DNA of 62,881 bases from Streptomyces cupreus (GTDB lineage Bacteria > Actinomycetota > Actinomycetes > Streptomycetales > Streptomycetaceae). Below the pieces are notes generated by a model that saw only the letters and a program-made list of their open reading frames with translations, searched no databases and had not been told where the DNA came from. Shown one piece after another: positions 17,473-26,037 of this stretch; within the stretch, counting starts at the first letter, position 1; the number at the start of each line of letters is the position of its first letter. Both the position numbers and the translations under genes were made by a program. The stretch covers positions 1 to 62,881 of the forward strand of contig NZ_JACMSF010000051.1 in assembly GCF_014257025.1 (NCBI RefSeq), in the 5' to 3' direction.

Positions 17473-20118
17473 ATGGTGACGGCCGAACCGAGCAGGCCGG
17501 TCACAGCGGCCGCGGGGGTCGATCCCCTGGGCGCCCCGTATCTGCCCGGCCGGTTCGCCATTCCGGCCAGGCCCCCCACCTTCCTGCGCCGCAGGCGGCT
17601 GCACCGCCATCTCGACGTGGGCCGGACGACGCCGTTGACGATGGTCAACGGGGCGGCGGGGGCGGGCAAGACCCTGCTGGTCGCCGACTGGGCCGCGAGC
17701 CTCGACGAGCCGGTTGTCTGGCTCACCTCCGACGCCGGTCAGACACCCGGGCTGTTCTGGGCGTATCTGCTGGAAGCCCTGCACCACCACGGGGTGCTCG
17801 AACCCGCCGAGGTCGGCTTTCCGGCGGACGCGCACCGGGTGGACCGCAAGCTGCTGGCCCGGCTCGCGGTCGCCCTCGCGGCCCGTGAGCGGCCCGTGGT
17901 CGTCGTGCTGGACGAGTACGACCGGGTGACCGACCCCGCCGTCAGCGAGCAGGTGGAGTTCGTCCTGCGGCACGCCGGGCGGGGCCTGCACCTGCTGCTC
18001 GTCACCCGCACCGAGCCCCTGCTGCCGCTGCACCGCCACCGCGCGGCCGGCACCCTCACGGAGATCCGCAACGCCGAACTGGCCTTCACACCCGAAGAGA
18101 CGGTCGGCCTGCTCGCCCTGCACGGTCTTGAGCTGTCCGTGGCTGCCGCCGCTGCCTTGGTGGAGCGGACCGGGGGCTGGGCCGCGGGCCTCAGGCTGTG
18201 CGCCCTGGCCGCGCGGGAGGCCGACGACCCCGAGGCCTACCTCAAGGAGTTCGAGGCCGGGCAGAGCACGGTCGCCGACTATCTGCTCGGCGAGGTGCTC
18301 AAGCGGCAGCCGGCCGAGACACAGGACCTGCTGCTGCGGGTCAGCGTCCTGGACCGGTTCTCCCCCGTTCTGGCGAACACGCTCACGGGCCGGCTCGACG
18401 CCGAGCCGATCCTGGACGGGCTGCGCCGCCAGAACGCCTTCGTGGAGTCGCTCGGGCACTCCTGGTACCGACTGCACCCCCTGTTCGGCGAGATCCTGCG
18501 GTCCCAGTTGGAGGTGACCCGGCCCGGCCTGCGCCCCCTGCTGCACCGCCGGGCGGCTCGGTGGCTGCGCCGCTCCGGATACCTTCCGGAGGCGCTCGCC
18601 CACGGCGCCGCGGCGGGCGACTGGGAGTTCACCGCCGCCGCCCTGGTCGACGACCTGGCCATCGGGCAGCTCTTCACGGGTCTGCGCGCCGAGGGCCTGG
18701 CCGACCTCTTCTCCGGTATGGCCCCCGAGACCACGAGCCCGGCCGCCGAACTCGTCCGCGCGGCCCGCGCGCTGAACCACCACGACCTCGGCCGCGGTCT
18801 GGCCCACCTGCACCACGCCGAGCGGACGCTGGCCGCCGAGGCGTCCGACCCCGCCGCGGCCCAGCTCAGCTGTGCGCTCCTGGAGGCCCACGCGGCGCGG
18901 CTGACCGGCGCCCCCGGACGGGCGGAGAAGGCCGCCCGGTCGGCCCGGCACCTCCAGGGGGAGGTCCCCGCCCAGCTCCTCGAACAGCATCCCGAGCTCA
19001 ATGCCCTGCTGCTGACCCACCTGGGCACGACACACCTGTGGGCCGGGCGGTTCCAGGACGCGCGTGCCGCCCTGGACGCCGTCGTCGCGTCCCCCGCCGG
19101 TGCCGCCACGGCACTGCCCCGCCAGGCGAGCCTGAGCCATCTCGCCCTGATCGACTACCTCGACGGCTGGCTCGACCGGGCCGAACGCAAGGCGCTCGCC
19201 GCACTGACCGAGACCGAGCGGTACGGCCTGCCCCCGTCGTCGGGGTCGAGCGTGGGGCACCTGGTCCGGGCCGCCGTGGCCGTCGAACGCGATGAACTCG
19301 ACGAGGCCCAGAGCCTCCTCGACGAGGCCGCCGTCTCCGCTCCGGCAGGACCGGACGACCCGGTGACAGCAGCGGGCCGGGCCCTGACCACGGCACGACT
19401 GCGGCTGGCGCAGGGGGACGCGCCGGCCGCGCTCTCCGCGGCCGAACCGGCCATCACCGCCGACGTGGTCTCCCCCTGGGAGCGGGGCCAGGCGGCTGCC
19501 ATCGCCTGCTCCGCGCATCTCGCCGAAGGCCGCCCCGAGACGGCCGCACGGGCGCTGCTCGGTGCTCCCGACGACCAGGCGGCCTGTGCGGTGGAGGCCG
19601 CGCGAGCCCTTCTCGCCGTGGGACACCCCGGCCCGGCGATCGAGATGCTCGACGCCGTGCCTCCCGAGGGCGAGGCCGGTCCCGCGGTCACCGTGCCGGC
19701 CCTGCTGGTGCGCGCGCAGGCCTGCGACCAGGCCGGGGACCCTGCGACCGCCCGGCGGATCCTCACCCGGGCCCTTCTGGACGCCCGCCGCGAAAGGCTG
19801 CGCCGGCCGTTCCTGGAGGCCCGCCCCTGGGTCCTGCGGCTGCTGGCCACGGACCCGCAGGACGGACTCGCCGAGGGCTGGCTGCTGCGGGGCGCTCTGC
19901 CCACCACGGCCGGACCACTCGTCGTCGAGGAGCTCAGCGCCCGCGAACGCGATGTCCTCGCGCGGCTCGCGCAGATGATGTCCACGGAGGAGATCGCGGC
20001 CGACCTCTATGTCTCCGTGAACACGGTCAAGACCCATCTCAAGGGCATCTTCCGCAAGCTGGCGGTCAACCGGCGCACCGACGCGGTGCGGCGGGCGCGG
20101 GAACTCGGCCTACTGTGA
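17473..20118 (+). CDS. LuxR-family regulator, MalT type with ATPase and TPR-like domain
   Basis: An 881-residue cytosolic transcription factor of the MalT/LAL type. It has an N-terminal P-loop (MVNGAAGAGKTLLVADWAAS), a Walker B (PVVVVLDEYDRV) and a sensor-like LLVTRTEPLLPLHRHRAAG. A long helical repeat region (~330-800) follows, rich in LxxAxxA repeats, and then a C-terminal LuxR helix-turn-helix, ELSARERDVLARLAQMMSTE with VSVNTVKTHLKGIFRKLAVN. Such proteins activate transcription on ATP and inducer binding; the inducer is unknown. The start is uncertain: ATG 17473 is used, but an in-frame GTG at 17458 is possible, and neither has a strong ribosome site. Three tandem palindromes upstream suggest control by a response regulator. 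The MFS gene follows 145 bp downstream. Confidence 0.86.
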   Translation: MVTAEPSRPVTAAAGVDPLGAPYLPGRFAIPARPPTFLRRRRLHRHLDVGRTTPLTMVNGAAGAGKTLLVADWAASLDEPVVWLTSDAGQTPGLFWAYLLEALHHHGVLEPAEVGFPADAHRVDRKLLARLAVALAARERPVVVVLDEYDRVTDPAVSEQVEFVLRHAGRGLHLLLVTRTEPLLPLHRHRAAGTLTEIRNAELAFTPEETVGLLALHGLELSVAAAAALVERTGGWAAGLRLCALAAREADDPEAYLKEFEAGQSTVADYLLGEVLKRQPAETQDLLLRVSVLDRFSPVLANTLTGRLDAEPILDGLRRQNAFVESLGHSWYRLHPLFGEILRSQLEVTRPGLRPLLHRRAARWLRRSGYLPEALAHGAAAGDWEFTAAALVDDLAIGQLFTGLRAEGLADLFSGMAPETTSPAAELVRAARALNHHDLGRGLAHLHHAERTLAAEASDPAAAQLSCALLEAHAARLTGAPGRAEKAARSARHLQGEVPAQLLEQHPELNALLLTHLGTTHLWAGRFQDARAALDAVVASPAGAATALPRQASLSHLALIDYLDGWLDRAERKALAALTETERYGLPPSSGSSVGHLVRAAVAVERDELDEAQSLLDEAAVSAPAGPDDPVTAAGRALTTARLRLAQGDAPAALSAAEPAITADVVSPWERGQAAAIACSAHLAEGRPETAARALLGAPDDQAACAVEAARALLAVGHPGPAIEMLDAVPPEGEAGPAVTVPALLVRAQACDQAGDPATARRILTRALLDARRERLRRPFLEARPWVLRLLATDPQDGLAEGWLLRGALPTTAGPLVVEELSARERDVLARLAQMMSTEEIAADLYVSVNTVKTHLKGIFRKLAVNRRTDAVRRARELGLL

Positions 20119-20263
20119 CCCAGGCCCCCTGCGGCGCGTGGGTCCTCCCCCGCGGCGGGTGAGGCGCCGGTCGGATCGCGTCGGGTGACATGGGAGGTGG
20201 CGGCCGGACAGCCGAGGCCGCCGCCCGGCCGCCCCCGCCGGGCCGACTCTGCGAGGTGGCACC

Positions 20264-21889
20264 GTGGCGCACTGGCGGGCTCTGATCGTGCTCGGCACGG
20301 CCCAGTTCCTGATGGTGCTGGACACATCCGTCATGAACGTCTCGATCAGCCAACTGGTCGACGACTTCGACACCGAGGTCACCGCCATCCAGGCCGTCAT
20401 CACGCTGTATGCGCTGATGATGGCCGCGTTCATGGCCGTCGGGGCCAAACTCGGCGACATCCTGGGGCGCCGCCGGCTGTTCCTGCTGGGGCTGGTCGTC
20501 TACGGCACCGGATCGGCGCTCACCGCGGTGGCACCGAGCGTGTGGGTGCTGGCGATCGGCTGGTCGGTCATCGAGGGGATCGGCGCGGCCATGGTGCTGC
20601 CGGCCATGGCCGCGCTGGTCGCGGAGTCCTACCGGGACCGGGAGCGCGCCGTCGCCTACGGCGTCATCGGCGGGCTCGCCGGTGCGGGCATCGCGGTGGG
20701 CCCCCTGCTCGGCGGCTGGGTGACGACGTATCTCACCTGGCGCCTGGTCTTCGCCGGCGAGGTCGTGGTCGTCGTGGCCATGCTGCTGTGCCATCGGATG
20801 GTCACGGAAGCCGCTCGGCCGGGTCCCCGGCCCCGGATGGACGGGGTGGGGGCGGCCCTGTCCGCGACCGGTCTCGCACTCGGCGTCTTCGGCGTGCTGC
20901 AGAGCGGCACCTGGGGCTGGATCGAGCCCAGGAACCCGCCGTTCACGGTCTTCGGCTTCGCGCCGACGGTGTTCGTCATCGGCGCCTCGGCCCTCGTCCT
21001 GGCCGCCTTCGTCCGGTGGGAACACCGGCGGGTCGCAGGGCGCCGGGATCCGCTGGTGCACCTGACGTTGCTGGACCGGCCCGTCCTGCGGGCCGGACTG
21101 CTGACGATGCTCAGCCAGAACCTCATCCTCCTCGGACTGTTCTTCGCCATCCCGCTCTATCTGCAGGTCGTCCAGGGCTTCGACGCCTTCCAGACCGGAC
21201 TGCGGCTGCTGCCGGTCTCGGTCACCATGCTGGTCGCCTCCCTGGGCGCCTCCCGGTTCGCGCGCCGCGTGGCGCCCCGCACCCTGGTCAGGCTCGCCCT
21301 GCTGACGCTGGCGGCGGCCATCGTGTGGCTGCTGGCCTCCATCGATCCGTCGATCGACGATGCCCAGTTCGCCGGGGCCATGACCCTGCTGGGCCTCGGG
21401 ATGGGCCTGCTCGTCTCGCAGCTCGGCAACGTCGTCCAGTCCAGCGCCACCGAACAGGAGCGCAGCGAGGTCGGCGGGCTGCAGTACACCGCCCAGAACC
21501 TGGGGTCGGCGCTGGGGACCGCGCTGATCGGATCGCTGCTCATCGGGGCGCTCGCGCATGCCTTCACCGCACATGTCGAGGACGACCCGCGGCTGTCGGA
21601 GCAGGCACGGCAGCAGACGAGCGTCGCCCTGCAGGCCGGGATCTCCTTCGTGCCCACCGATCAGGTGCGGACGGCGGCCGAGCAGGCCGGGCTGCCGCCC
21701 TCGGAAGTGGACGCCGTCGTCGACTCCTATGCCTCGGCGCAGCTCCAGGGGCTGAAGGCGGCCATCCTCATGGCCGGCGGGGTCACGCTGGCGAGCTTTC
21801 TGATCACCGCGCGGCTGCCGGCGCGCGCCGAGGCCGTGGAACCGCCCACCGTCGCCCCCGCAGGTAAGGGGCCCGGGAAGGCGACATGA
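20264..21889 (+). CDS. MFS multidrug exporter, DHA2 (14-TM) family
   Basis: A 541-residue integral membrane transporter with about 14 transmembrane helices. It opens IVLGTAQFLMVLDTSVMNVS, the DHA2 motif with the conserved LD in helix 1, then has the loop GAKLGDILGRRRLFLLGLVV (motif A) and GGLAGAGIAVGPLLGGWV (motif C, the antiporter signature). It would expel drugs or other amphipathic compounds using the proton gradient; the substrate is unknown. The GTG start at 20264 follows GCGAGG. The gene ends with ATGA shared with the next membrane protein, so they form an operon, probably together with or downstream of the LuxR regulator. Confidence 0.9.
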   Translation: MAHWRALIVLGTAQFLMVLDTSVMNVSISQLVDDFDTEVTAIQAVITLYALMMAAFMAVGAKLGDILGRRRLFLLGLVVYGTGSALTAVAPSVWVLAIGWSVIEGIGAAMVLPAMAALVAESYRDRERAVAYGVIGGLAGAGIAVGPLLGGWVTTYLTWRLVFAGEVVVVVAMLLCHRMVTEAARPGPRPRMDGVGAALSATGLALGVFGVLQSGTWGWIEPRNPPFTVFGFAPTVFVIGASALVLAAFVRWEHRRVAGRRDPLVHLTLLDRPVLRAGLLTMLSQNLILLGLFFAIPLYLQVVQGFDAFQTGLRLLPVSVTMLVASLGASRFARRVAPRTLVRLALLTLAAAIVWLLASIDPSIDDAQFAGAMTLLGLGMGLLVSQLGNVVQSSATEQERSEVGGLQYTAQNLGSALGTALIGSLLIGALAHAFTAHVEDDPRLSEQARQQTSVALQAGISFVPTDQVRTAAEQAGLPPSEVDAVVDSYASAQLQGLKAAILMAGGVTLASFLITARLPARAEAVEPPTVAPAGKGPGKAT

Positions 21890-22419
21890 GGTCCCCGGCG
21901 TCGGTCAGGGCGGGCCGCGCCGCGCACCGTGCGCGGCGCGCCGAGCGGCGGGCCCACGCCGATTTCACCGGAGGCGTCTACGGATCGCTGCTCGCCGCCT
22001 CCGTGGTGGTCGGCGCCGGTTCCCTCGGCCGCTTCCCCCGGGCGGAACTGGTTCTGCTGCTGCTCCTGACCGGCACGGTGTTCTGGCTGGCGCACGTGCA
22101 CGCCAAGCTGTTCGGGGAGCGTCTGGCGCGGCGGGCCCTGGACCGGCGGACGGTGCTGCTGGTGTGCCGCGAGGAGTGGCCGATCCTGCGGGCCGCGCTG
22201 CCTCCGGCGCTCGCGGTGGCCATCAGTCCGCTGCTGGGCCTGGGTGTGCAGGGCGCCGTGTGGCTGGCGCTCGGCGTCGCCGTGGTGGGGCAGGTGGGCT
22301 GGTCGGTGCGGGCGGCGCTGCGGGTGGGGGCCTCCTGGCGACTGGTGGTCCTCAGCGCGTCGGTCAATCTGGTACTCGGACTGCTGATCGTCGGCGTCAA
22401 GCTGTTCGTGAAGCATTGA
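21886..22419 (+). CDS. small integral membrane protein, unknown function
   Basis: A 177-residue protein with a basic N-terminus (RAGRAAHRARRAERRAHADF) and four likely membrane helices (around GSLLAASVVVGAG, LVLLLLLTGTVFWLAHVHA, AISPLLGLGVQGAVWLALGV and LVVLSASVNLVLGLLIVGVK). The ATG overlaps the MFS stop as ATGA, so translation is coupled to the exporter. I do not recognise the family with certainty; similar four-helix proteins occur in actinobacterial stress clusters. A function as accessory to the exporter is only a guess from coupling. Confidence 0.7.
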   Translation: MRSPASVRAGRAAHRARRAERRAHADFTGGVYGSLLAASVVVGAGSLGRFPRAELVLLLLLTGTVFWLAHVHAKLFGERLARRALDRRTVLLVCREEWPILRAALPPALAVAISPLLGLGVQGAVWLALGVAVVGQVGWSVRAALRVGASWRLVVLSASVNLVLGLLIVGVKLFVKH

Positions 22420-22528
22420 GCCGTGCGCGGTATCACCTGTGCCGGGTGAGGACGCGTGGCGTCGTCGGCCGGAGGATCTGAGTGCGGGTCGCACCACGCC
22501 CGCCAGCGCCTTCCGCGGGAGGACGGCC

Positions 22529-22726
22529 ATGCGCTATGAGATCCGCGTCGACGGGCAGATGTCGGAGACGCTCGCCAAGTCCTTCCCCGAGCTGAACCAT
22601 GTGGTGTTGGCCGGTCAGACCATCCTTTTCGGCCCGGTGGTCGACGAGGCGCATCTCTACGGTCTGGTGGCCCGCTGCCAGTCCCTGGGCCTGCGGATCG
22701 TGGAGATGCGCCGACAGCCGGAGTGA
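22529..22726 (+). CDS. small conserved hypothetical protein (65 aa)
   Basis: A 65-residue soluble protein, MRYEIRVDGQMSETLAKSFP onward, ending LGLRIVEMRRQPE. The pattern of short beta strands and helix (VVLAGQTILFGPVVDEAHLY) suggests a small ferredoxin-like alpha/beta fold. The ATG at 22529 has GGGAGGA eight bases upstream, a strong ribosome site, and codon use is fully Streptomyces-like, which supports a real gene despite its size. It lies in the same direction as the MFS/membrane pair and is convergent with the DUF2252 gene. The function is unknown. Confidence 0.68.
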   Translation: MRYEIRVDGQMSETLAKSFPELNHVVLAGQTILFGPVVDEAHLYGLVARCQSLGLRIVEMRRQPE

Positions 22727-22746
22727 GGCCGGCGCGGCACCGCGTT

Positions 22747-24153
22747 TCACAGGTTCCGGGCGGTGACCCTGCCGGAGCGGACGGCCGCGGCCAGTGCCTC
22801 GAAGTCCCGCTCGTTCTGATCGGCGTAGCTCTGTGCGAAATCGGTGAGCGCGCGGTCGAAACGGTCGCTTGCACCGAGGTAGCCGCTGATCGCGACGGGG
22901 TCGCCGGAGCGGGCGTGGGCGCGGGCCAGGGAGGCCCCGCACAGCTCGGCGAAGAGACCCAGCAGCTCGGGGTCCATGGTGTCGGGGCGTGCGATGCCCT
23001 TCCAGTCCCTGAGCTGGCGCACATAGAAGTCCCGTCCGCGGCCGTCGAGGCCCACGACATGGGTCCAGCCCAGGAGGATGTCGCTGGTGGTCTGGATGAG
23101 CCGCTGCCCGTCGACCACCCGGCGGCCCTGGTTGTCGTAGTCGTCCCCGCCCGTGTGGGGAGCGAGCACCGAGTGCTGGGCCTCCTTGGCCTGGAGCAGG
23201 AGGGGATCGTCGTCGTCCCGGCCGAGCAGGAGCAGGATCCAGCAGCGGGTGCCGACGCTGCCGACGCCCACGACCTTGCGGGCCAGATCGACCAGCCGGA
23301 AGTGGCGCAGAAGGTGGCGTCGCTCGGCGGACAAGCTGCTCCTGTACTCCGCAAGGACCGTCGCCAGTTCCTTCTCCCGCCGGGCCTCGCCGGGGTCGGT
23401 GAGATCGGCGAGTGGGGTGATCAGCGGCGGATCGGGCGCGATGCGCCGTCCCTCGGGCGTGTCCCTGGTGAGCCGCGCGAAGGCCTGGATGTGCGTGCGG
23501 GTGCGGGCCTTGGCCGTGGCCTGTGCGGTGCGCCGGCGGACCTTCTTGCTCATGGACGAGCCCATCAGCTCCCGCATCCGGTCGGCGTCGTCCTGGGCGT
23601 ACCAGATGTCCAGGGTGCGCATGCCGGCGAACTCCCGCATCCGCTGCCGGTAGGCACGTACGCAGGCGCGTACCGCGCCGTCCTGTTCCGGGGCCGTGAA
23701 GCCGCTTGCCCGGGCGGCGATGACGAAACTGGCGGCCAGCCGCTTGACGTCCCACTCGAAGGGTCCGGCCAGGGTCTCGTCGAAGTCGTTGATGTCGAAG
23801 ACGAGATGCCGCTCCGGTGAGGCCAGCAGCCGGAAGTTCAGCAGGTGGGCGTCTCCGCAGAGCTGGACCGTGAGCCCGGTGTCGGGGGCGGCGCCGAGAT
23901 CGGCCGCCATGATCGCCGCCGCGCCGCGGTAGAAGCGGAACGGCGACTCCAGCATGCGGCCGTAGCGGATGGGCACCAGCTCCGGCAGCCGGGTCGCCGA
24001 CTGGGCCTCGATCACATCGACCGGATCGGGGCGGCGCGGGCCGGGATCGAATCGTGCCTGGGCCAGGCGGGGCACGCGGCTGCGCGCCTGCTTGCCGTAC
24101 GCCACCCGCTCGTCCGGTGTCAGGGAGAGGGAGAACTCGCTCCGTGGGGTCAT
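22747..24153 (-). CDS. DUF2252 family protein (kinase-like fold)
   Basis: A 468-residue protein of the DUF2252 family, distantly related to APH/protein-kinase folds. Key motifs are PIRYGRMLESPFRFYRGAAA, the catalytic-loop-like VQLCGDAHLLNFRLLASPER and the following VFDINDFDETLAGPFEWDVK, which resemble HGD-x4-N and D-metal motifs. KVVGVGSVGTRCWILLLLGR resembles a nucleotide-site loop. The biochemical activity of the family is not established. Such genes are common in actinobacterial stress/dormancy clusters beside universal stress genes. The ATG at 24153 begins MTPRSEFSLSLTPDERVAYG, with GAGGAGG about eight bases before. It is divergent from the HdeD-like gene. Confidence 0.82.
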   Translation of the reverse strand: MTPRSEFSLSLTPDERVAYGKQARSRVPRLAQARFDPGPRRPDPVDVIEAQSATRLPELVPIRYGRMLESPFRFYRGAAAIMAADLGAAPDTGLTVQLCGDAHLLNFRLLASPERHLVFDINDFDETLAGPFEWDVKRLAASFVIAARASGFTAPEQDGAVRACVRAYRQRMREFAGMRTLDIWYAQDDADRMRELMGSSMSKKVRRRTAQATAKARTRTHIQAFARLTRDTPEGRRIAPDPPLITPLADLTDPGEARREKELATVLAEYRSSLSAERRHLLRHFRLVDLARKVVGVGSVGTRCWILLLLGRDDDDPLLLQAKEAQHSVLAPHTGGDDYDNQGRRVVDGQRLIQTTSDILLGWTHVVGLDGRGRDFYVRQLRDWKGIARPDTMDPELLGLFAELCGASLARAHARSGDPVAISGYLGASDRFDRALTDFAQSYADQNERDFEALAAAVRSGRVTARNL

Positions 24154-24262
24154 GACCGGCCTCCTCGTCCGCTCCGCGTGCCGACGTCTCGCCCGATCCC
24201 ACCGTCGCCGCCGCCTGGCACGGACGGCTCACCCTTGGCGGGTGATCCGGTGCGATGCGGGG

Positions 24263-24281
24263 CCGGGGCACGCTGCCCCGG
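24263..24281. promoter_or_regulatory. inverted repeat in the DUF2252/HdeD divergent promoter
   Basis: CCGGGGCA-CGC-TGCCCCGG is a perfect repeat with 8-bp arms, immediately followed by a second one, GGTGGG-N6-CCCACC (24280-24297). Both lie between two divergent starts, where a terminator is not expected, so operator function is more likely. The binding protein is unknown. The centre differs from the 16-bp boxes upstream of the LuxR gene. Confidence 0.35.
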
Positions 24282-24347
24282 TGGGCATCCACCCACCGCC
24301 CCGCCGGTGTCCGGTGGCGGCGCGTTCCGTCGGAGCGAGGAGGAGCC

Positions 24348-24968
24348 ATGACCGGATCGCGCGCCGCGGCACGGCCGGCCGGACCCGGACCGCACCCCGG
24401 TGGGACGGCCCGCGACGCCCCCGAGGACGTCCTCGGCCGGCTCGGCGGCTCGTGGACCTGGATGCTGGGATCCGCCCTGGCCACCTTGGTTCCGGGCATC
24501 CTGCTCCTGGTCTGGCCGGACGCCACGCTGCATGTCGTCGCCGTCCTGTTCGGGCTGTATCTGCTCGTCACGGGCGCCTTCCGGTTCGTGGCGGTCTTCG
24601 GCCAGGAGCGCGGCGATCGGCTGCCCGGGCTGCTGATCGCGGTGCTGTACGTCCTGGCCGGGGTGCTGTGTCTGCGGAACCCGCTGCAGACCATCGCCGC
24701 CCTGTCCGTGATCGTCGGCGTGGTCTGGCTGGTGTCCGGGCTGCTGACCGCCTACGCCGGCCTCGCCGCGAAGGATCTGCCGCACCGGGGCGTCGTCCTC
24801 GGCGCGGCACTCCTCGGGATCGTCGCCGGCATCGTCGTGCTGGCCCTGCCGAGCGAGTCGGCCGTGGCCCTGACCCGGCTGTTGGGCCTGTGGCTGGTGC
24901 TGCTCGGCGTGATGGAACTCGCGGTCGCCTTCGCCTGGCGGGCGGCCCTGCGTCGGATCACCCACTGA
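24348..24968 (+). CDS. HdeD-family membrane protein
   Basis: A 206-residue protein with six likely transmembrane helices in the three-hairpin pattern of the HdeD (DUF308) family. It reads WTWMLGSALATLVPGILLLV, VVAVLFGLYLLVTGAFRFVA, GLLIAVLYVLAGVLCLRNPL, SVIVGVVWLVSGLLTAYAGL, GAALLGIVAGIVVLALPSES and LLGLWLVLLGVMELAVAFAW. Escherichia coli HdeD is an acid-stress membrane protein; the actinobacterial role is not known. The ATG at 24348 follows AGGAGGAG. The next three genes run the same way and are also small or membrane proteins. Confidence 0.83.
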   Translation: MTGSRAAARPAGPGPHPGGTARDAPEDVLGRLGGSWTWMLGSALATLVPGILLLVWPDATLHVVAVLFGLYLLVTGAFRFVAVFGQERGDRLPGLLIAVLYVLAGVLCLRNPLQTIAALSVIVGVVWLVSGLLTAYAGLAAKDLPHRGVVLGAALLGIVAGIVVLALPSESAVALTRLLGLWLVLLGVMELAVAFAWRAALRRITH

Positions 24969-25052
24969 GGGTGAGGCCGTCCCCTGCTTGCCGTGGGCAC
25001 GCTGACAACGCACAACAACCCTCGGGCATCCGGCCCGGACGGAGGCGACGAC

Positions 25053-25475
25053 ATGAGCACGGCCACGTATCTGGCGTACGACTTCCCACTGCTGAGCACC
25101 TTCTGGGCGATGCTGTGGTTCTTCCTGTGGATCCTGTGGTTCATCCTGCTGTTCCGGATCGTCGTGGACGTCTTCCGCGACGACGGGCTGAGCGGCTGGG
25201 CCAAGGCGGGCTGGCTCGTCTTCGTGATCGTGCTGCCCTTCCTCGGTGTCCTGGTCTACGTGATCGCGCGGGGCAAGAACATGGGACGCCGGGAGATCGC
25301 GCAGGCTCGCGCACAGCAGGAGGCCTTCGACTCCTACGTCCGTGAGACGGCCGGCGGCGCCACCGCCAGCAGCGCCGACGAGCTGACCAAGCTGTCGGCG
25401 CTGAAGGAGAGCGGCGACATCACGGAGGACGAGTTCCGCAGGGCCAAGGACCTGATTCTCACCGAGACGAGATGA
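25053..25475 (+). CDS. membrane protein with PLD-N-type hairpin and C-terminal SHOCT domain
   Basis: A 140-residue protein. Residues ~15-75 make two membrane helices (FWAMLWFFLWILWFILLFRI and AGWLVFVIVLPFLGVLVYVI) around a VFRDDGLSGWAKAG loop, the pattern of phospholipase D N-terminal-like hairpins. Residues ~108-140 are a SHOCT motif (ADELTKLSALKESGDITEDE, then FRRAKDLILTE), a short domain that often mediates oligomerisation. The ATG at 25053 follows GGAGG. It precedes the DUF7144-type gene by 10 bp, so they are probably cotranscribed. Function is unknown; such genes are common in stress-response neighbourhoods. Confidence 0.83.
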   Translation: MSTATYLAYDFPLLSTFWAMLWFFLWILWFILLFRIVVDVFRDDGLSGWAKAGWLVFVIVLPFLGVLVYVIARGKNMGRREIAQARAQQEAFDSYVRETAGGATASSADELTKLSALKESGDITEDEFRRAKDLILTETR

Positions 25476-25485
25476 GGCAAGCGGC

Positions 25486-25905
25486 ATGACTGCAACACAG
25501 AGCGCACGCCCCCACACGGCGAAGCAGAGCTGGGCCGAGGGCCTGACGGCCTTCGCCGCCGTGATGCTGATGATCGCCGGCGTGCTCGCCATCACGCGGG
25601 GCATCATGGCGATCGCCGAGGACGACGTGTTCGTCTCCACCCCCAACTACGTCTTCGAGTTCGACCTGACCAGCTGGGGCTGGATCCATCTGATCCTGGG
25701 CGCGGTCGCCGTGCTGGTCTCCCTCGGTCTGTTCACCGAGGCGACCTGGGCCCGCGTGTTCGGCGTGGCGATCGGCGCGCTCGTCATCATCGCCAACTTC
25801 CTGTCCCTGCCGTACTACCCGGTGTGGTCGGTCGTGCTGATCGGGATGTCCGCACTGATCATCTGGGCCCTGTGCGTGGAACGGCGCGGACGCTCCCTGC
25901 CTTGA
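25486..25905 (+). CDS. DUF7144-type four-helix membrane protein
   Basis: A 139-residue protein with four transmembrane helices: WAEGLTAFAAVMLMIAGVLA, GWIHLILGAVAVLVSLGLFT, VFGVAIGALVIIANFLSLPY and WSVVLIGMSALIIWALCVER. A short extracytoplasmic loop carries DDVFVSTPNYVFEFDLTSWG. This arrangement is that of a common actinobacterial membrane family (DUF7144) of unknown role, often encoded with USP and SHOCT proteins. The ATG follows GAGGCAAGCGGC, 10 bp after the previous stop. A gap of 132 bp separates it from the sulfatase-like gene. Confidence 0.78.
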   Translation: MTATQSARPHTAKQSWAEGLTAFAAVMLMIAGVLAITRGIMAIAEDDVFVSTPNYVFEFDLTSWGWIHLILGAVAVLVSLGLFTEATWARVFGVAIGALVIIANFLSLPYYPVWSVVLIGMSALIIWALCVERRGRSLP

Positions 25906-26037
25906 CCCGACACGGTGGCCAAGGTCACTGACCCGCCCTCCACGCGCGTACCGTGTGCGTTCGATCGACGCGTCATGTGAACGGAAGACGACAGCCGACC
26001 GTACGCATGATGACGGGACGCAGGGAAGGGATCACGG

